A stretch of DNA of 64,000 nucleotides, taken from assembly GCF_036373705.1 (NCBI RefSeq), contig NC_089851.1, forward strand, positions 53,981,440 through 54,045,439. Direction: 5' to 3'. The position numbers and the translations under genes were made by a program. Positions within the stretch are counted from its first letter, which is position 1, and every line of letters starts with the position of its first letter. Positions 34,915-46,257 of the stretch are shown piece by piece. The notes beneath the pieces are model-generated. The model saw nothing but the letters and a program-made list of their open reading frames with translations. It searched no databases and was not told the origin of the DNA. This DNA comes from Amia ocellicauda (lineage: Eukaryota > Chordata > Actinopteri > Amiiformes > Amiidae).

Positions 34915-35050
34915 AACAGCGATACACAGCAGACCGACACTGTACACACTGCCGGTTTTTCTGCCGCTCACGCTTGGCTGCCTGAAGAGCTGGAGTCTCT
35001 GGCCTGCGCCCCCTCCTCCCCTGTCTGCTGGCCAGGAGCCGTAAGTGTCC
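34915..35050 (+). other. GC-rich patch ending in a strong splice-donor sequence
   Basis: A GC-rich island in AT-rich DNA (CCTGCGCCCCCTCCTCCCCTG) ends with GGAGCCGTAAGTG at 35,035-35,047, which matches the donor consensus. It might be a 5' non-coding exon on the plus strand; no downstream exon was recognised. Confidence 0.25.
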
Positions 35051-36190
35051 ATCCTCATTTCTGATGCCAATGTAGTATTTTCAGCGGGGGAAAACAAGTA
35101 GCCCACAAATCGTTTGCTTACTTGCTGCTAGATTTATTGAAGAAAAAAACTAAAAAAACTAAGAAAAAACTAAGCGCCTCTTGCCCAGAAGAAGTTCACA
35201 CAGTTCCAGGTGTTGCTCCGCACACGTGGTCACCAACTCTAAAACCCCTGCACACACCCTAATAAACCCCAGCTACCTTACCTAAATTAGCATAACACAT
35301 TTTTAAATAAATTAAACTGAGCACTTTATCTCCGTTGTTACACATACATAGTATTAATAATTATACTGTTCTTACCATATGTAAATCCTGCAATAAATCA
35401 TTCCCCAGCGTGAAGTAATTTTCACAAAACGAAATCCAAATATAAATTTTTGCTAGTCTTTAGATGTGCCCAGCAAATGTAGTCTGTAACTCTAAGTTAA
35501 AACTTTAATAACACTCATGTATTACAATCAAACTTGAAAAATAGGGCATCCAAAACAGGAATGTCACAAAATGTTGTATCACTATATTAAAATAATATCA
35601 TATGAAAGCTGTTGGGACTGAGGGACGGAAGCTCAGTTCGTTAGCTTTGCCCCTCATATTAGGAATTGGGGGTGCACAAAATGTACTAATTTATGTTTAA
35701 TCTTAATTGTAAACTACTGTAAATAAATGAATAAACATATCAAGATGGCTTCCTTTGATCTACTGGCAGAGGTCTGGTCTCATAGTTCTCAAAGCAACTG
35801 TTGATCAATAATGATGAGGTGACCTCTCCAGCCACAGATTAGCCACAGAAATCTTGAAGGAGATGCTGGGAGTGTCAGAACAGCCTTGCTAAAATTTGCT
35901 TGCTTGACAATTAATACAATTGGCTCTGTTGACATGTTTTTCAATCATTAATATAAAACATTATACAGTTTATACAAAACATTAATACCGGCTCTTCAAA
36001 AAGTTTTACATTTATATTTATAAATGTTATTTTGTATACTGGTAAGTTAGCCTTGATTGGTCTTTGTTCACATATTTTTCTTTTTAAGCTGTCAAAAGCA
36101 AAATATTCCATACCTCTGTTTTGGATAGCGTACAGTTGCTAATAATAATACAAACCATACATTTCATTACAATAACACACACACATATAT
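35051..36190. other. Spacer with no recognised gene
   Basis: Mixed, mostly AT-rich DNA. Nothing beyond short chance ORFs. Confidence 0.6.
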
Positions 36191-36194
36191 ATTA

Positions 36195-36300
36195 AGGCTG
36201 TCAGTCCATTCAAATATTTGATCGGTTAATCAATGGGCAATTGCTGATTAATCGGGCACTTATTAAAATAAAAACAACGCTGTAACATTAATGGTAAAAT
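36195..36300. repeat. Fragment of an ATTAATCG-type interspersed repeat
   Basis: GGCTGTCAGTCCATTCAAAT followed by GATCGGTTAATCAATGG and GATTAATCGGGCAC resembles the terminal part of a DNA transposon repeat common in fish. Only this fragment is recognisable. Confidence 0.45.
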
Positions 36301-36910
36301 ATATATATATAGGAATATATATTTAAAAAACACCAAATCATTATAATAAGCAAACTAAATTATAATTGCTACAGCAAATGGGTGCTCACAAATTATACTG
36401 TAAACTACACTGCTCTTGTAAGAAAAGCATTGCATGCAAATGAAACAGAAAACCTTTCCTTGTCTTCAATATTTTCTTACAAATCGAGTTTGAATCCAAA
36501 GTTTAGTTTCCCATTAGCGGCTTGTGACCCTGTAGATTGTGTGCTGATACTGTACACGTGATGTGATCTTTTGCATGATATGCCTTTATAATTTAACTCT
36601 AGAAGTGCACGGCTGGTCAGTTTGACTGATTTAATTTGAATTACTATGTGTTCCTGAATACACTATGGATACCAATTCCTGACTTTTCCTAAATATATGT
36701 ATTAAATATGCCTACAGCATTTTAGCTGCATAAACGCAAATAAAGTTTTTTATTTGATCATTATTATACTATAGTTTTGGCTCTTGTAGGTAGTTTGAAA
36801 TGTCGGTGCTTCTAGTGTGTACTGTATAATAGCCAGTCATTATAATAGACATTTTTAATTTGTTTAAATCTGCTTGATATATGATCTTTTAAGAACTATA
36901 CTGTGATGAT

Positions 36911-36942
<32 letters not shown>

Positions 36943-37600
36943 TACTGTGTCATTTATGTTGTTGTAACTTACCATTACATATAGTGTGCCTTCCAGATGT
37001 ATGCATACCCCTGATTCAATGTAACAAAAATAGTTTTAGCAAAGAAAAGAGAACAATGATGTTTTTTGTTTGTTTTTGTTTTGTTTAAATACATGCACAC
37101 ATGAAACAATGTAGGACTATCAGTGTTAGATATCGCAAAAATATTAAAGTACAAGTTTTGAACAAATATGCAAATATGTTTTTGCGAAGTACAGTACTGA
37201 AACTAGTATTGCTTTCATTAATTTCTGCAACAAATGCTGAGTGTACACTTGCATAGATGTGAGTGAAGCCATCTTCTTTTTGCCAATGTACAGCATGGCA
37301 GAAGCTGCCATAACTAAATATTCCTATACATATTTACACTCTTGATCTTGCTTTTCTCTTTCAAAACTCAAAACTTCACCATGTAGTCTCGCTCCTAAAC
37401 ACCCTTTATATAGCATGCAATTGCATCACGATTTAATCTGTATTCACCTGATTAAATCATGCAATTTCATGCATTCGGATTTCATGAAATCCAACGAAAT
37501 TGAACACATTCGGATTCCATAGAAATTTCATAGTGTATCACAAAGCTCTTTACAAGAAAATATAGTTAATTAAATATTAAAACTACAATTAAGATAGACA
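36301..37600. other. AT-rich spacer
   Basis: No gene recognised. Contains the (TA)n tract listed separately. Confidence 0.6.
36910..36938. repeat. (TA)n microsatellite
   Basis: Uninterrupted alternating TA tract. Confidence 0.9.
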
Positions 37601-37609
37601 ATAAAACAA

Positions 37610-37890
37610 TACAATTATACTATAGTACTTACTACAGTAGTACAACAAATACTGTAGGACACTGTTGTATACCACACTAAACTTTTATACTATGGTATAC
37701 TGAATAATGTGTGACATACGATAGTACACTGTTATACTATAGTATACTCTTGTTACGTGATATACTATAGTATCTTGTAATGTACTATAGTGCCTCCTAC
37801 GGTACTTAGACAAATATTGAACTACCCTGTTGTATACTATAGTTTACTGTAGTACCTTGTGATGTACTATAGTACTTAATATATTACATG
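37610..37890. repeat. Degenerate satellite-like tract of TATACTATAGTAT palindromes
   Basis: The motif ACTATAGTA or close variants (TACTATGGTATAC, TACTATAGTATACT, GTACTATAGTGCC) recurs at least eight times in about 280 bp at irregular 20-45 bp spacing, mixed with TGTAGTAC. Each motif is itself palindromic. Confidence 0.6.
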
Positions 37891-38304
37891 TACACTGAAA
37901 CATACTGCTTACTGTACTTCCACAATGTTTCTCATGGAACTTTAGCATTCTAGTTATAAATAATATCATCATTATTATTATGCTTTTACTTTGTATTGCC
38001 TACAGGTCTTACACATACTAGTACAGACTGTTACCGAGGGTCTGGTGGAGAGAAAATGGCCACCTATTCCTTAAGAAAATCATATTAATAAATATATCTT
38101 CACTTCAGACATTTGTGACATTGCTATATTTAAAACAATTTATACAAATAACAGAATTAAGATAAAATTGTGGTGCAGTTCCCCTTAAAGTTTAAGCAAA
38201 ATTTATTTTAGCAAATACATTGTTTATTCATTACTTGAATCGCTTCACATTACATAAATAAATGAATAAATGTAGTAGTGTTGACATAAAAAAATGTCCA
38301 TTTG

Positions 38305-38415
38305 AACATGTATTTATGTATTAATGTATTGATTATTTTCACTGTAATTAAAATTTAAAACAAATTCGCAGTGAAAATAATAAATAAATGTTGAAATAAA
38401 TAAATACATGTTCTA
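38305..38415. repeat. Short inverted repeat with ~40-bp arms
   Basis: GAACATGTATTTATG...TTATTTTCACTG (38,305-38,343) is answered in reverse complement by CAGTGAAAATAATAAAT...ACATGTTC (38,371-38,415). It lies within AATAAATA-rich DNA (38,185-38,640), probably an AT-rich MITE. Confidence 0.5.
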
Positions 38416-38689
38416 ATAAATACATGGAGATTTATTTATTATTGTATTTAATTCAAAATCTGTTTATTTATCCATCTATTTATTTCCACATTAATTCATG
38501 TATTTATTATTTTCTCCATGTATTTATTTTTAATTTTGTCATGGATAGTATGGAGGATAATTTGTGCCAAAATGTAAAAAAAAAAACCAACAATGTATAA
38601 ATAAATAAATAAATATGTAGATAGTAAAGACGTTAATTCCGTTCGGAACTTAAAATGGTGTCCAGACTGTTCCTATTGCACAGACCTCC

Positions 38690-39265
38690 TGATGTGCCTT
38701 GTCCTAATGGATAATTTCTGTAATGGATAATTTAATCGCTGGATCTATAGAGTTGAACATAAGACAACATACGGACATACGGACATACTCGGTCAGGCGC
38801 AATAGTAAAAACTAATTGGAGCTATTTGCTCCTTAGTGATATACTTTGCTTTTCCAGCTGTAAATATATATAACGCATACATCAGAAATCAACGTGATAA
38901 CTATATGAAACACCAGGTATGCAACTAAATAAGCTTGAGAAGGTAAATGGAAAAATGGAGAGCAGCAGCAATCTAAAGCTACTTAAATGGTTAGATTGTG
39001 TTTTAAAGTACACAAAATGAAACTTAGAGAATAAACTGTTTACTACTATATTATGATATTAGAAGTATTGATGGTACTACTAATGTAATTAAATTGATAC
39101 ATTTCAATCAAATAAGTGTAGTTGGTTTATTGAGATTGAAATGGCTTGTTCCTTAAAATATTAGACCACAAGAGGGGGAACTTGACCTTGAATACTCTAC
39201 TTACCAAAACCTTTAAGCAACAATTGTTGTCAACATGTGTCTTCATCTGATTCATATTTTTATGA
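38690..39265 (+). repeat. Dispersed repeat family, uninterrupted copy
   Basis: Shares an ordered series of landmarks with 52,930-53,115 plus 55,947-56,344: AATCGCTGG, GAACATAAGAC, ATATATAACG, TGAAAC, ATTATGAT, GACCACAAGAGGGGGAACTT and TTCATCTGATT. Non-coding, class unknown. The 3' end near 39,265 is where the tRNA-Pro array starts in the other copy. Confidence 0.65.
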
Positions 39266-39269
39266 GTCT

Positions 39270-40206
39270 GAAGCCATACATTTCTCGACTCCAAGCACCT
39301 GGAAGCCTCAAAAGTTGGGGGCCAAGCAACGAAGTTGCTGGAACCCTATTGTTATTGTTAGGATTATTATTTTTCCGCAGTATCTTTTCAAAAGCCTATA
39401 AAAACCAACGCTTGATGAAAACTCATGAAACTTCATACAGTGATAGATGGCTATGTAGTACTATGCCATATTCAATATGGAGGCCATATGTCACATGGTC
39501 TGGTGGCCATAGTGGCTTAAGTGACACATTTTGGAAAATATACAAAAATCTTCTTCTCCGAAACCGCAGACGGGACAGATGTGAAACTTGGTGTGTGATG
39601 TTATGTTATGGCCTAAATTCAGATTTGTTCAAAACAAGTCAATAAGTCATATTGTTTGGCAGCCATATTGGATTGGCCAAGAATCTTCAAAGATCTTCAT
39701 CTCCGAAATGGTTGGTCTGATTGATATGAAATTTTGTACACGTGACCTTGGCTAGCTCCTCTATCAGATTTGTTCAAGGCAAGTTGATTGAGAAAACAAA
39801 ATGGCCGCCATGAGCCAATCAAATTTCAGAGATGGTCAAGTTGCAAATAAATGCATATGGTGCAGTATGGAACTATGTTAGAATGTATTGGACTGATTGT
39901 TACTTGACAGAATTGATCCCATAAGCAATGTGGTGGTCACTGGTCATTATTATTATTATTATACTTATTTTTTCTTCTCTTCCACCAGAATATGTTCAAA
40001 TGCCTATAACTTTTGAACCGCAGTCTAAAAAGTCACCAGACTTTGAATGGATGTAGGGGTCTATGGCATGGTCACTAGATCGCAAAATGGCGGCATAATG
40101 TCACATGGTTTGGTAGCCATCTTGATTGTAGTCCAGGCAAAAAATTACAGTTTTCAAACATAGTTTTCTCAGGAACGGGAAAGATATTGTACATATTGCG
40201 CTTATG
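39270..40206 (+). mobile_element. Interspersed repeat with CTCCGAAA-type sub-repeats; Polinton target
   Basis: Starts around CAACGAAGTTGCTGGAACCC followed by TATTGTTATTGTTAGGATTA. Loosely repeated sub-units each carry 'TTCTTCTCCGAAA', 'GATTTGTTCAA' and 'CATATGTCACATGGTTTGG' or similar. The type is common and non-coding in fish genomes; the 136-codon open frame at 39,235-39,645 is incidental. The repeat is cut at 40,206 by the Polinton. Confidence 0.6.
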
Positions 40207-40808
40207 AGTAGTAATGATGGCACTTTATGTCAAAGTGTCAGGTGGCCCCACCCCTACCCAGAAGCCCCATGGGCTGGGAAGCCCCGCCTTACCCAGAAGC
40301 CCCACGGGCCAGGAAGCCCCTCCTTACCCAGAAGCCCCACGGGCCAGGAAGCCCCTCCTTACCCTGTACCCTTTGATCCTCTCCAGTCAGCCAACTTGTT
40401 AGGATACAGGTTTTACCCTTTGACCCTCTCCTGTCAGCCATCTTGTTTGGATGACCGTAATCTTGTTAGGATGACAGCCATCTTGTTTGGATGACCTCCA
40501 TCTTGTTAGGATGACAGGCATTTTGGAAAGGGCACAGGTCATCTTGACAAGTGTTTACTGCCATCTCACCCTGATGGTGTATGTGTGTGTGTGTGTAATG
40601 TTTAAGAGTTTAAACTTATTATTATTTGTGTTAGGTTATGTTTTATGATTAGGTTTGTTATGATAAGTTGTTAGCAAAATAAAATACATTAAAATAAAAA
40701 GAGAACAACAACATAAAGTTTTAATAAAAAAGTATTTTAAACTGTGTTTAGTGATGTGCGTGTGATGATTTTAGGTTATATATTTTATGATTATTTTTGG
40801 GGTGGTAC
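40207..40808 (+). repeat. Polinton left terminal inverted repeat
   Basis: Pairs with 51,765-52,390. Internal structure: three ~35-bp tandem units around 40,256-40,365 (ACCCAGAAGCCCCA...GGAAGCCCC), then ~20-bp units with CATCTTGTTWGGATGAC at about 40,395-40,515, a short GT tract near 40,585, and the AT-rich inner part ending GGGGTGGTA. Confidence 0.9.
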
Positions 40809-41044
40809 AGTTTTGGAAAAATAAAAGAGAAAGAAAAGGTATAGACATTCAAAATATGAGACTCAGTAAAATATATTTCAATGTCAATATTTTATTGTGA
40901 CAGCTCTAAAAATGACAACAAGGCATCAAGTCAGATGTAGACAGTGAGATTAGATACTGACTCGGGTGACCAATGATCCCGCTTCCCCAACACCTACAGC
41001 AGCCAGGAAGAAACAACTGAACTGTACTGCACTAGCTACTCCCT

Positions 41045-41393
41045 CTACTTGTTTTTTGGCCAGGGCAGTGACACTATTCTGTCTAGCACAGTGTAGAAAT
41101 TGGGTTTGGTCATGATAGGGATAGTATTTCCAAAAGAACTGTGCAGAACTTTTTGGACAGATGTAAAAGCAGATTCACCAGGATGTGTCTCTTTATACAG
41201 CATTCTCTTGAGCACATTGGGGAGGGACGCCACTGTTTTTTCAACATCAGCAACTAGCGATTTCACATCAGAATTACCAGTATCATACAAATCACCAAAA
41301 TTGTGAGCTATTAGAGTGAGGATGACATCTTCAAACATAGATTCCTCAAACATACGTAAACGTAATTCCAGGGGCCCCGGGGGTTTCTTTCTC
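41045..41393 (-). CDS. Polinton accessory protein, unrecognised (possibly spliced)
   Basis: Open on the minus strand from about 41,393 (102 codons from the ATG at 41,353) to the stop at 41,045. Features include RMLYKETHPGESAFTSVQKV and LPWPKNK at the end; no known domain is recognised. A TTTTTTCAG acceptor precedes it at about 41,394. A second minus-strand open stretch (41,461-41,673, with FSDLLESVDEKVMQIVEKVI) lies just upstream and could be the preceding exon, though I see no clear donor. It is the first gene inside the left end, transcribed towards the terminal repeat. Confidence 0.45.
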
Positions 41394-41667
41394 TGAAAAA
41401 ATATATGAATTAATATAATGTCTTATTGCACAGAAAAGCAGAGCAGACACAAACAGTATTTTATTTATGTTTGTAAAACACTTGATAAGCCTTGTTTTTT
41501 ATAACCTTCTCAACTATTTGCATTACTTTCTCATCCACACTTTCTAACAAGTCACTAAACCATCTTGAAGGTAGAGTGCATGTTTCAGAGAAAAGCACGC
41601 AGTAAGACAGCCCGCTACTGTAAAAAGAGGTAAGCAGACAAATAGCACAGTTAACCCCACTCCGAGT

Positions 41668-41886
41668 GTGCATAAAGAGATAGACAGGTCAGGTGAACAA
41701 ATACCCTGTACAGGCATTCAGACCTCTGATGATTCTAGGGCCCTGTTGTTTAGTAAAATATGTCACATTTGTTGGCAACTGGTAGAAGATTTACACACAG
41801 CTCATAGAAAAATACATGTTTTGACAAATGTGGTAAAACAAAAAGGGTATAACATCGAGTTTGCTGAATCGTCACACTGTGAGTGA
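41668..41886 (+). CDS. Small Polinton protein with zinc-finger-like motif
   Basis: Seventy-two codons open. KICHICWQLVEDLHTAHRKIH has C-x2-C and H spacing suggestive of a small zinc-binding finger. It is divergent from the 41,045 gene and upstream of the polymerase on the same strand. It may be an early small regulatory protein or only a part of a longer gene. Function unknown. Confidence 0.35.
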   Translation: MHKEIDRSGEQIPCTGIQTSDDSRALLFSKICHICWQLVEDLHTAHRKIHVLTNVVKQKGYNIEFAESSHCE

Positions 41887-42069
41887 AAACCGCAATTAAC
41901 AAATAATGAAACAAGTAAGACACAAAGACACTCGGTCTGCACGTATCACGGCAGTACTGATAAAGAATATTAATGTAGCCAAAAGAATGCTGCGTAGGCT
42001 TAAATCTAGAATGGATGTGTCACAATTAGCAGGATCACAGACACCATTACAGCACAGTGGCGGTTGATG

Positions 42070-42235
42070 ACCACCCAGCAAACTTGGAAATTCAGGAATA
42101 TATTGATTTGATTGTGTCTGATGAATTAGCATTAGAAGCTGATAATAATAACCAACCAGACTTGGAAATTCAGGAATATATAGATTTGCACGTGTCTGAT
42201 GGGTAAGCATTAGAAGCGAATGATAATGATAATCA
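42070..42235 (+). repeat. ~84-bp tandem duplication upstream of the polymerase
   Basis: CTTGGAAATTCAGGAATATA occurs twice, about 84 bp apart, each followed by a TGTCTGATG...GCATTAGAAGC stretch, with modest divergence between the copies. Confidence 0.7.
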
Positions 42236-42257
42236 GATTGGGGGTGGTGATGTAGCA

Positions 42258-45200
42258 ATGTTAGAGGTGAATAATGAAAATGCTGAACAAATGGTTGAGG
42301 GTGGTGATGGCGGGGACCCGCCTCGGGTGTTTTTGGAGCGTATTCGTCACTATGACCGGGAACTTAACAGGTTCCGGGGAATGGAGTTTTATGAAGAATT
42401 CAGGTTTGTGAATCTGGATCTGGTAGAATCGTACTGGTGCTGCGCAAGGGCTGTTAAATGAAATATCACACAATGTGGGTCCTAATGATTTTGTACAGCT
42501 TAGACTGAGCTCGGGGTCATTAAATAATGCTTTCTGTTAGAGGAGGCAACATTTGGGGGAGCTGGATGAAACAGATTTCCTAGAGAGCATAGCTAATTTA
42601 CTGCAAAGTCACACCGAAATCCTAATATGCAAGGTGGGGTACGGAGACGTATAAAAGGTATTTTGTTTTGCAAGATAATAGACAAGAAAAGGGCATGCCT
42701 CACTGATTTCAAAAACCAAGGTAACAATTTATGTTTTGCCACCAGTGTGTACCGCCTGTGGAAAGGGAAAGAATGCACAGATGTTTGTTTTACTTCACAA
42801 ACAGCATTACTACGGGGTTTTAAACATCAGAACATTTATAGGTGTTAACTATTTCTGTGATTATTGCCACGCAGTATATGGGCATAAAAATTGTCACACG
42901 TGTCGGAATTTGTGCAGAGCGTGTTTAGACCCCCACTGTTTTGAGGTTAAAGAGACCATCACCAGATGCGATGTATGTAAAATATTCTGTAGAGGTGGTG
43001 TCTGTCTCAGGAGACACAAGGCTAAAGCTGCCACCAAAGAGATTCAGTGTGTTCAACACTTTTACTGTACAGAGTGCTGGACTTTTCTCCCAATAATGCA
43101 CACTTGCGAAGAAAAGCTCTTTCCGTGCTGTAAAAGTGTTATCCAGACACCTGACAATCATGTATGCTACATGAGCGTAATAAACATCCCCAAACAATCG
43201 GAAAAATACATTTTCTTTGATTTTGAATGCATGCAAGAAACAGGACACACATCCCAAATTATGTTTATGCCTCACACATAAACAACAAATGCACATGGGA
43301 GTTTTATGGGGATTCTTGCTTATCTGACTTTGTGAAATGTTTCATTGACACGTGTTTTAAAAACTACACTTTTATTTCACACAATGGTAAAGGCTATGAT
43401 AACTACTTGGTCATTAGAGAGCTCATACGTGAAAAGGTTGCTACACACTTCATCACACAAGGAGGTAAAATTATGTGCATGACAGTGACCGCTCTGAACA
43501 TCAGGTTCATTGATTCATTACATTTCTTGCCTCTGAAACTGAGCAATATGCCAAAAGCAATGGGGTTTGAGGGTGAGAAAGGCCATTTCCCACACTTCTT
43601 TAACACGGTCGCAAACCAAAATTATGTAGGACCCTTACCCGCTGAACAATTTTACGGGGTAGACTACATGATGGGTGCAGATAAAACACAGTTTCAGGAA
43701 TGGTACGATGAGCACAAACTCGATGAATTGAAGCGGTATTGTAGACAGGACGTGGACATACTGAGACAAGCTTGTACTACATTTAGAAACGAGATATTAT
43801 GTATGACAGAGCAGATACGTCTGAAGTGTCCATCTGACCCTGATTCAGACCTGATTAAAGTCAGTCTTGACCCGTTTCAGTACATCACATTAGCCTCTGT
43901 GTGTATGACCATGTACCGGTACATGTTTCTCAGACCGCAGACCATAGCATTAGTCCATGACAATTATCACAACCAGAAAAAGCGGTTCTCGACCCCCGCT
44001 ATTCAGTGGCTCATGTATACTGAACACACAGACAACATCAGTATACAACACGCACTAAAGCTGGGTGGTGAGCATAAATTTGGCCCGTACTATCTAGATG
44101 GTTTTGCAGTAATAAACGGTGTGTACACTGCTTTTGAGTACCATGGATGTTTTTTTCATGGTTGCGATACCTGTTATAGCGAAAATGACGTTAACAGTGT
44201 GACAAAAACAACATTCGGCTGGCTATATCAAAAGACAATGTATAAAACCGAATTCTTAAAATTACAAGGGTTTGATGTTAAAGTGATGTGGGAACACAAA
44301 TGGAAGACAATGCTGAATGAAGACCAGGATGTTAGGGCATTTATTTCCGAATCACAGTTACCAGCGCCTTTAGACCCCAGGGAGTCTCTATTCGGTGGGT
44401 GGACGAATGCAGTGACCCTGTATTATCAACCAAAACCTGGCTAGGAACTCCGTTACTATGATTTCACCAGTCTGTACCCGTTTGTAAATAAAACCAAATT
44501 GTACCCCGTTGGTCACCCGGATATAATATGCGAGGGCTTTGAAGATTTACAAAATTACTTTGGGCTCGCAAAAGTCAAAGTTTACCCTCCTAGAAGGTTG
44601 TTTTTCCCTGTGCTACCGACCAGAGTTGGTAAAAAACTGTTCTTTACACTCTGTCGGACGTGCGCTGACACCCAGCAGGGCCCCCCTGCACACACAGCGA
44701 CGAGCAGCGAGCGCTTACCGGTGTCTGGTGCATGCCAGAGCTGCTGTCTGCTGTAGATAAGGGTTACAGAATAGCAGAAATATACGAGATCTGGCACTTT
44801 AAGCACTCGACCAACACGTTGTTTAGTGAATATATTAAAACGCATTTAAAAGGCAAACAAGAAGCTTCAGGCTACCCCCAGTGGTGCAAAAATGACACAG
44901 ACCGTGAACACTACATCAGAGAGTATCATGACAGAGAGGGGGTACACTTGGACCATTACAACATTACTAAGAATCCGGCCAAAAGACAGATTTCAAAACT
45001 GTTTTTGAATTCTTTATGGGGAAAATTTGGACAACGACCAGATTTACAAAACACCAGTATTGTGAGAGACCCCAACGAATTATTTAAATACGTGTTTGCC
45101 CCATACCACGAGGTCCCGTCTTGTGATTTTATTGATGATGACGATGATTTTATGTGCCTGTGTCACCTGGAAACGGGGAAAAGAGCACTACACACAGCTT

Positions 45201-45690
45201 TCAAATGTAAATATTTGTATTGCCAGTTTCACCACCGCCTATGCTAGGTTAGAACTGTACTCTCTTCTGGATTCATTACAAGGTCGTTGTTTGTATTATG
45301 ACACTGATTCAATCATTTATGTAAGCAGGCCAGGACAGTGGGACCCCAAGTTAGGAGATTATCTGGGTCAATTGACAAGTGAGCTGCCTCCGGATCAGCA
45401 CATTACAGAGTTTGTTGCAACAGCACCTAAATCCTATGGATATAAGCTCTCAGGAGGGAAAGCCTGTATCAAGGTAAAGGGTATCACATTAAACGTGGCT
45501 AATAGTGAGAAAATTAATTTCGATAGCCTAAAAGATTTGATACTTGACTATGCGGATAAGTAGGCTGGTGCAAATGGTGAAATAAAAGACATTGCACTGC
45601 GGCAACCGGGGATAGTACGTGTTAAACGTGACTGGCACTTTGAGATGAGAACACTGCAAAAGACCGAGAGATAAATTACAGATTACAACG
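42258..45690 (+). pseudogene. Protein-primed DNA polymerase B (pPolB), fossil
   Basis: The replicative polymerase of Polintons, which starts synthesis from a terminal protein at the element ends. Parts recognisable in order: an N-terminal region, a Cys/His-rich zinc-binding segment (about 42,850-43,160), the 3'-5' exonuclease motifs (FFDFE; SHNGKGYDNYLV; YCRQDVDIL), then the palm motifs YDFTSLYP (A), NSLWGKFG (B) and YYDTDSIIY (C), and the C-terminal region to about 45,690. All catalytic motifs of a family B polymerase can be seen. It is broken in several places and is a fossil. Confidence 0.93.
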
Positions 45691-45880
45691 TTAGCTCGAC
45701 AGATGTATCCAGGCAAATCTCAATATTTTTTGGAAGCTTTTGAAGATGCCACCAAGAAGTATTTTGGATACTTATTTGTCGATGTCATGTCAAAGACCCC
45801 TGATGAATACCGTTTAAGGACGGGTCTTTTCCCCCCTGACATCCCGGTGGTTTATGTGTTTAAAAAACAAAGAAAGTAAA
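45690..45880 (+). pseudogene. Packaging ATPase (FtsK/HerA, A32-like), C-terminal remnant
   Basis: The stretch with QYFLEAFEDATKKYFGYLFV and TPDEYRLRTGLFPPD matches the conserved C-terminal part of the Polinton genome-packaging ATPase as I know it. The nucleotide-binding part with the Walker motifs is not recognisable nearby, so only a remnant survives. It directly follows the polymerase on the same strand. Confidence 0.7.
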
Positions 45881-45935
45881 AGCCGCTGGTTTTCCAGCGT
45901 TGAGCACATTTGCTGTCTGTGACTCTGGCTGTCAG

Positions 45936-46257
45936 TATGTCACTGCGTATGAAGAGAAAACTGGCTCTCCTGCAGCTGCTGGTTAAAGCCAAGCCGCAAC
46001 AAGGCCATTCTGTGCGCCGCTGGAAGCGACCTGGTACAGGCCGTGTCAGAAATCGCTCTAAATACACTGAAAGGAAACATCCGCTTGAGCGCTAAACAAT
46101 TTCAGAAACTCAAGAAAAGTGGCCACATTATAAAAACACTTAGTAAAAAGACAGTGTCTGTTAAGAGAAAGAGAAATCTATTGAATCAGTCTGGGGGGGT
46201 TATCAGTAATTTGCTAAGTATTGCCATTCCCCTCATTACCGGCTTACTGACCAGATG
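45936..46257 (+). pseudogene. Small basic Polinton protein with hydrophobic tail
   Basis: Lys/Arg-rich product with LSAKQFQKLKKSGHIIKTLS, VKRKRNLLNQSGG and a hydrophobic end ISNLLSIAIPLITGLL. Short basic proteins with an 'LLNQ-GG' box followed by a hydrophobic stretch are usual neighbours of the 247-aa protein in fish Polintons. The role is unknown; it could be a core or membrane-active virion protein. About one break. Confidence 0.5.

Noticed and set aside
39235-39645. 136-codon plus-strand ORF
   Set aside because: It runs from the dispersed repeat into a non-coding interspersed repeat with degenerate sub-units, and the composition is not protein-like.
40204-40494. Pro-rich ORFs of 96 and 62 codons at the left end of the Polinton
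   Set aside because: They are translations of the GC-rich tandem modules in the terminal inverted repeat.
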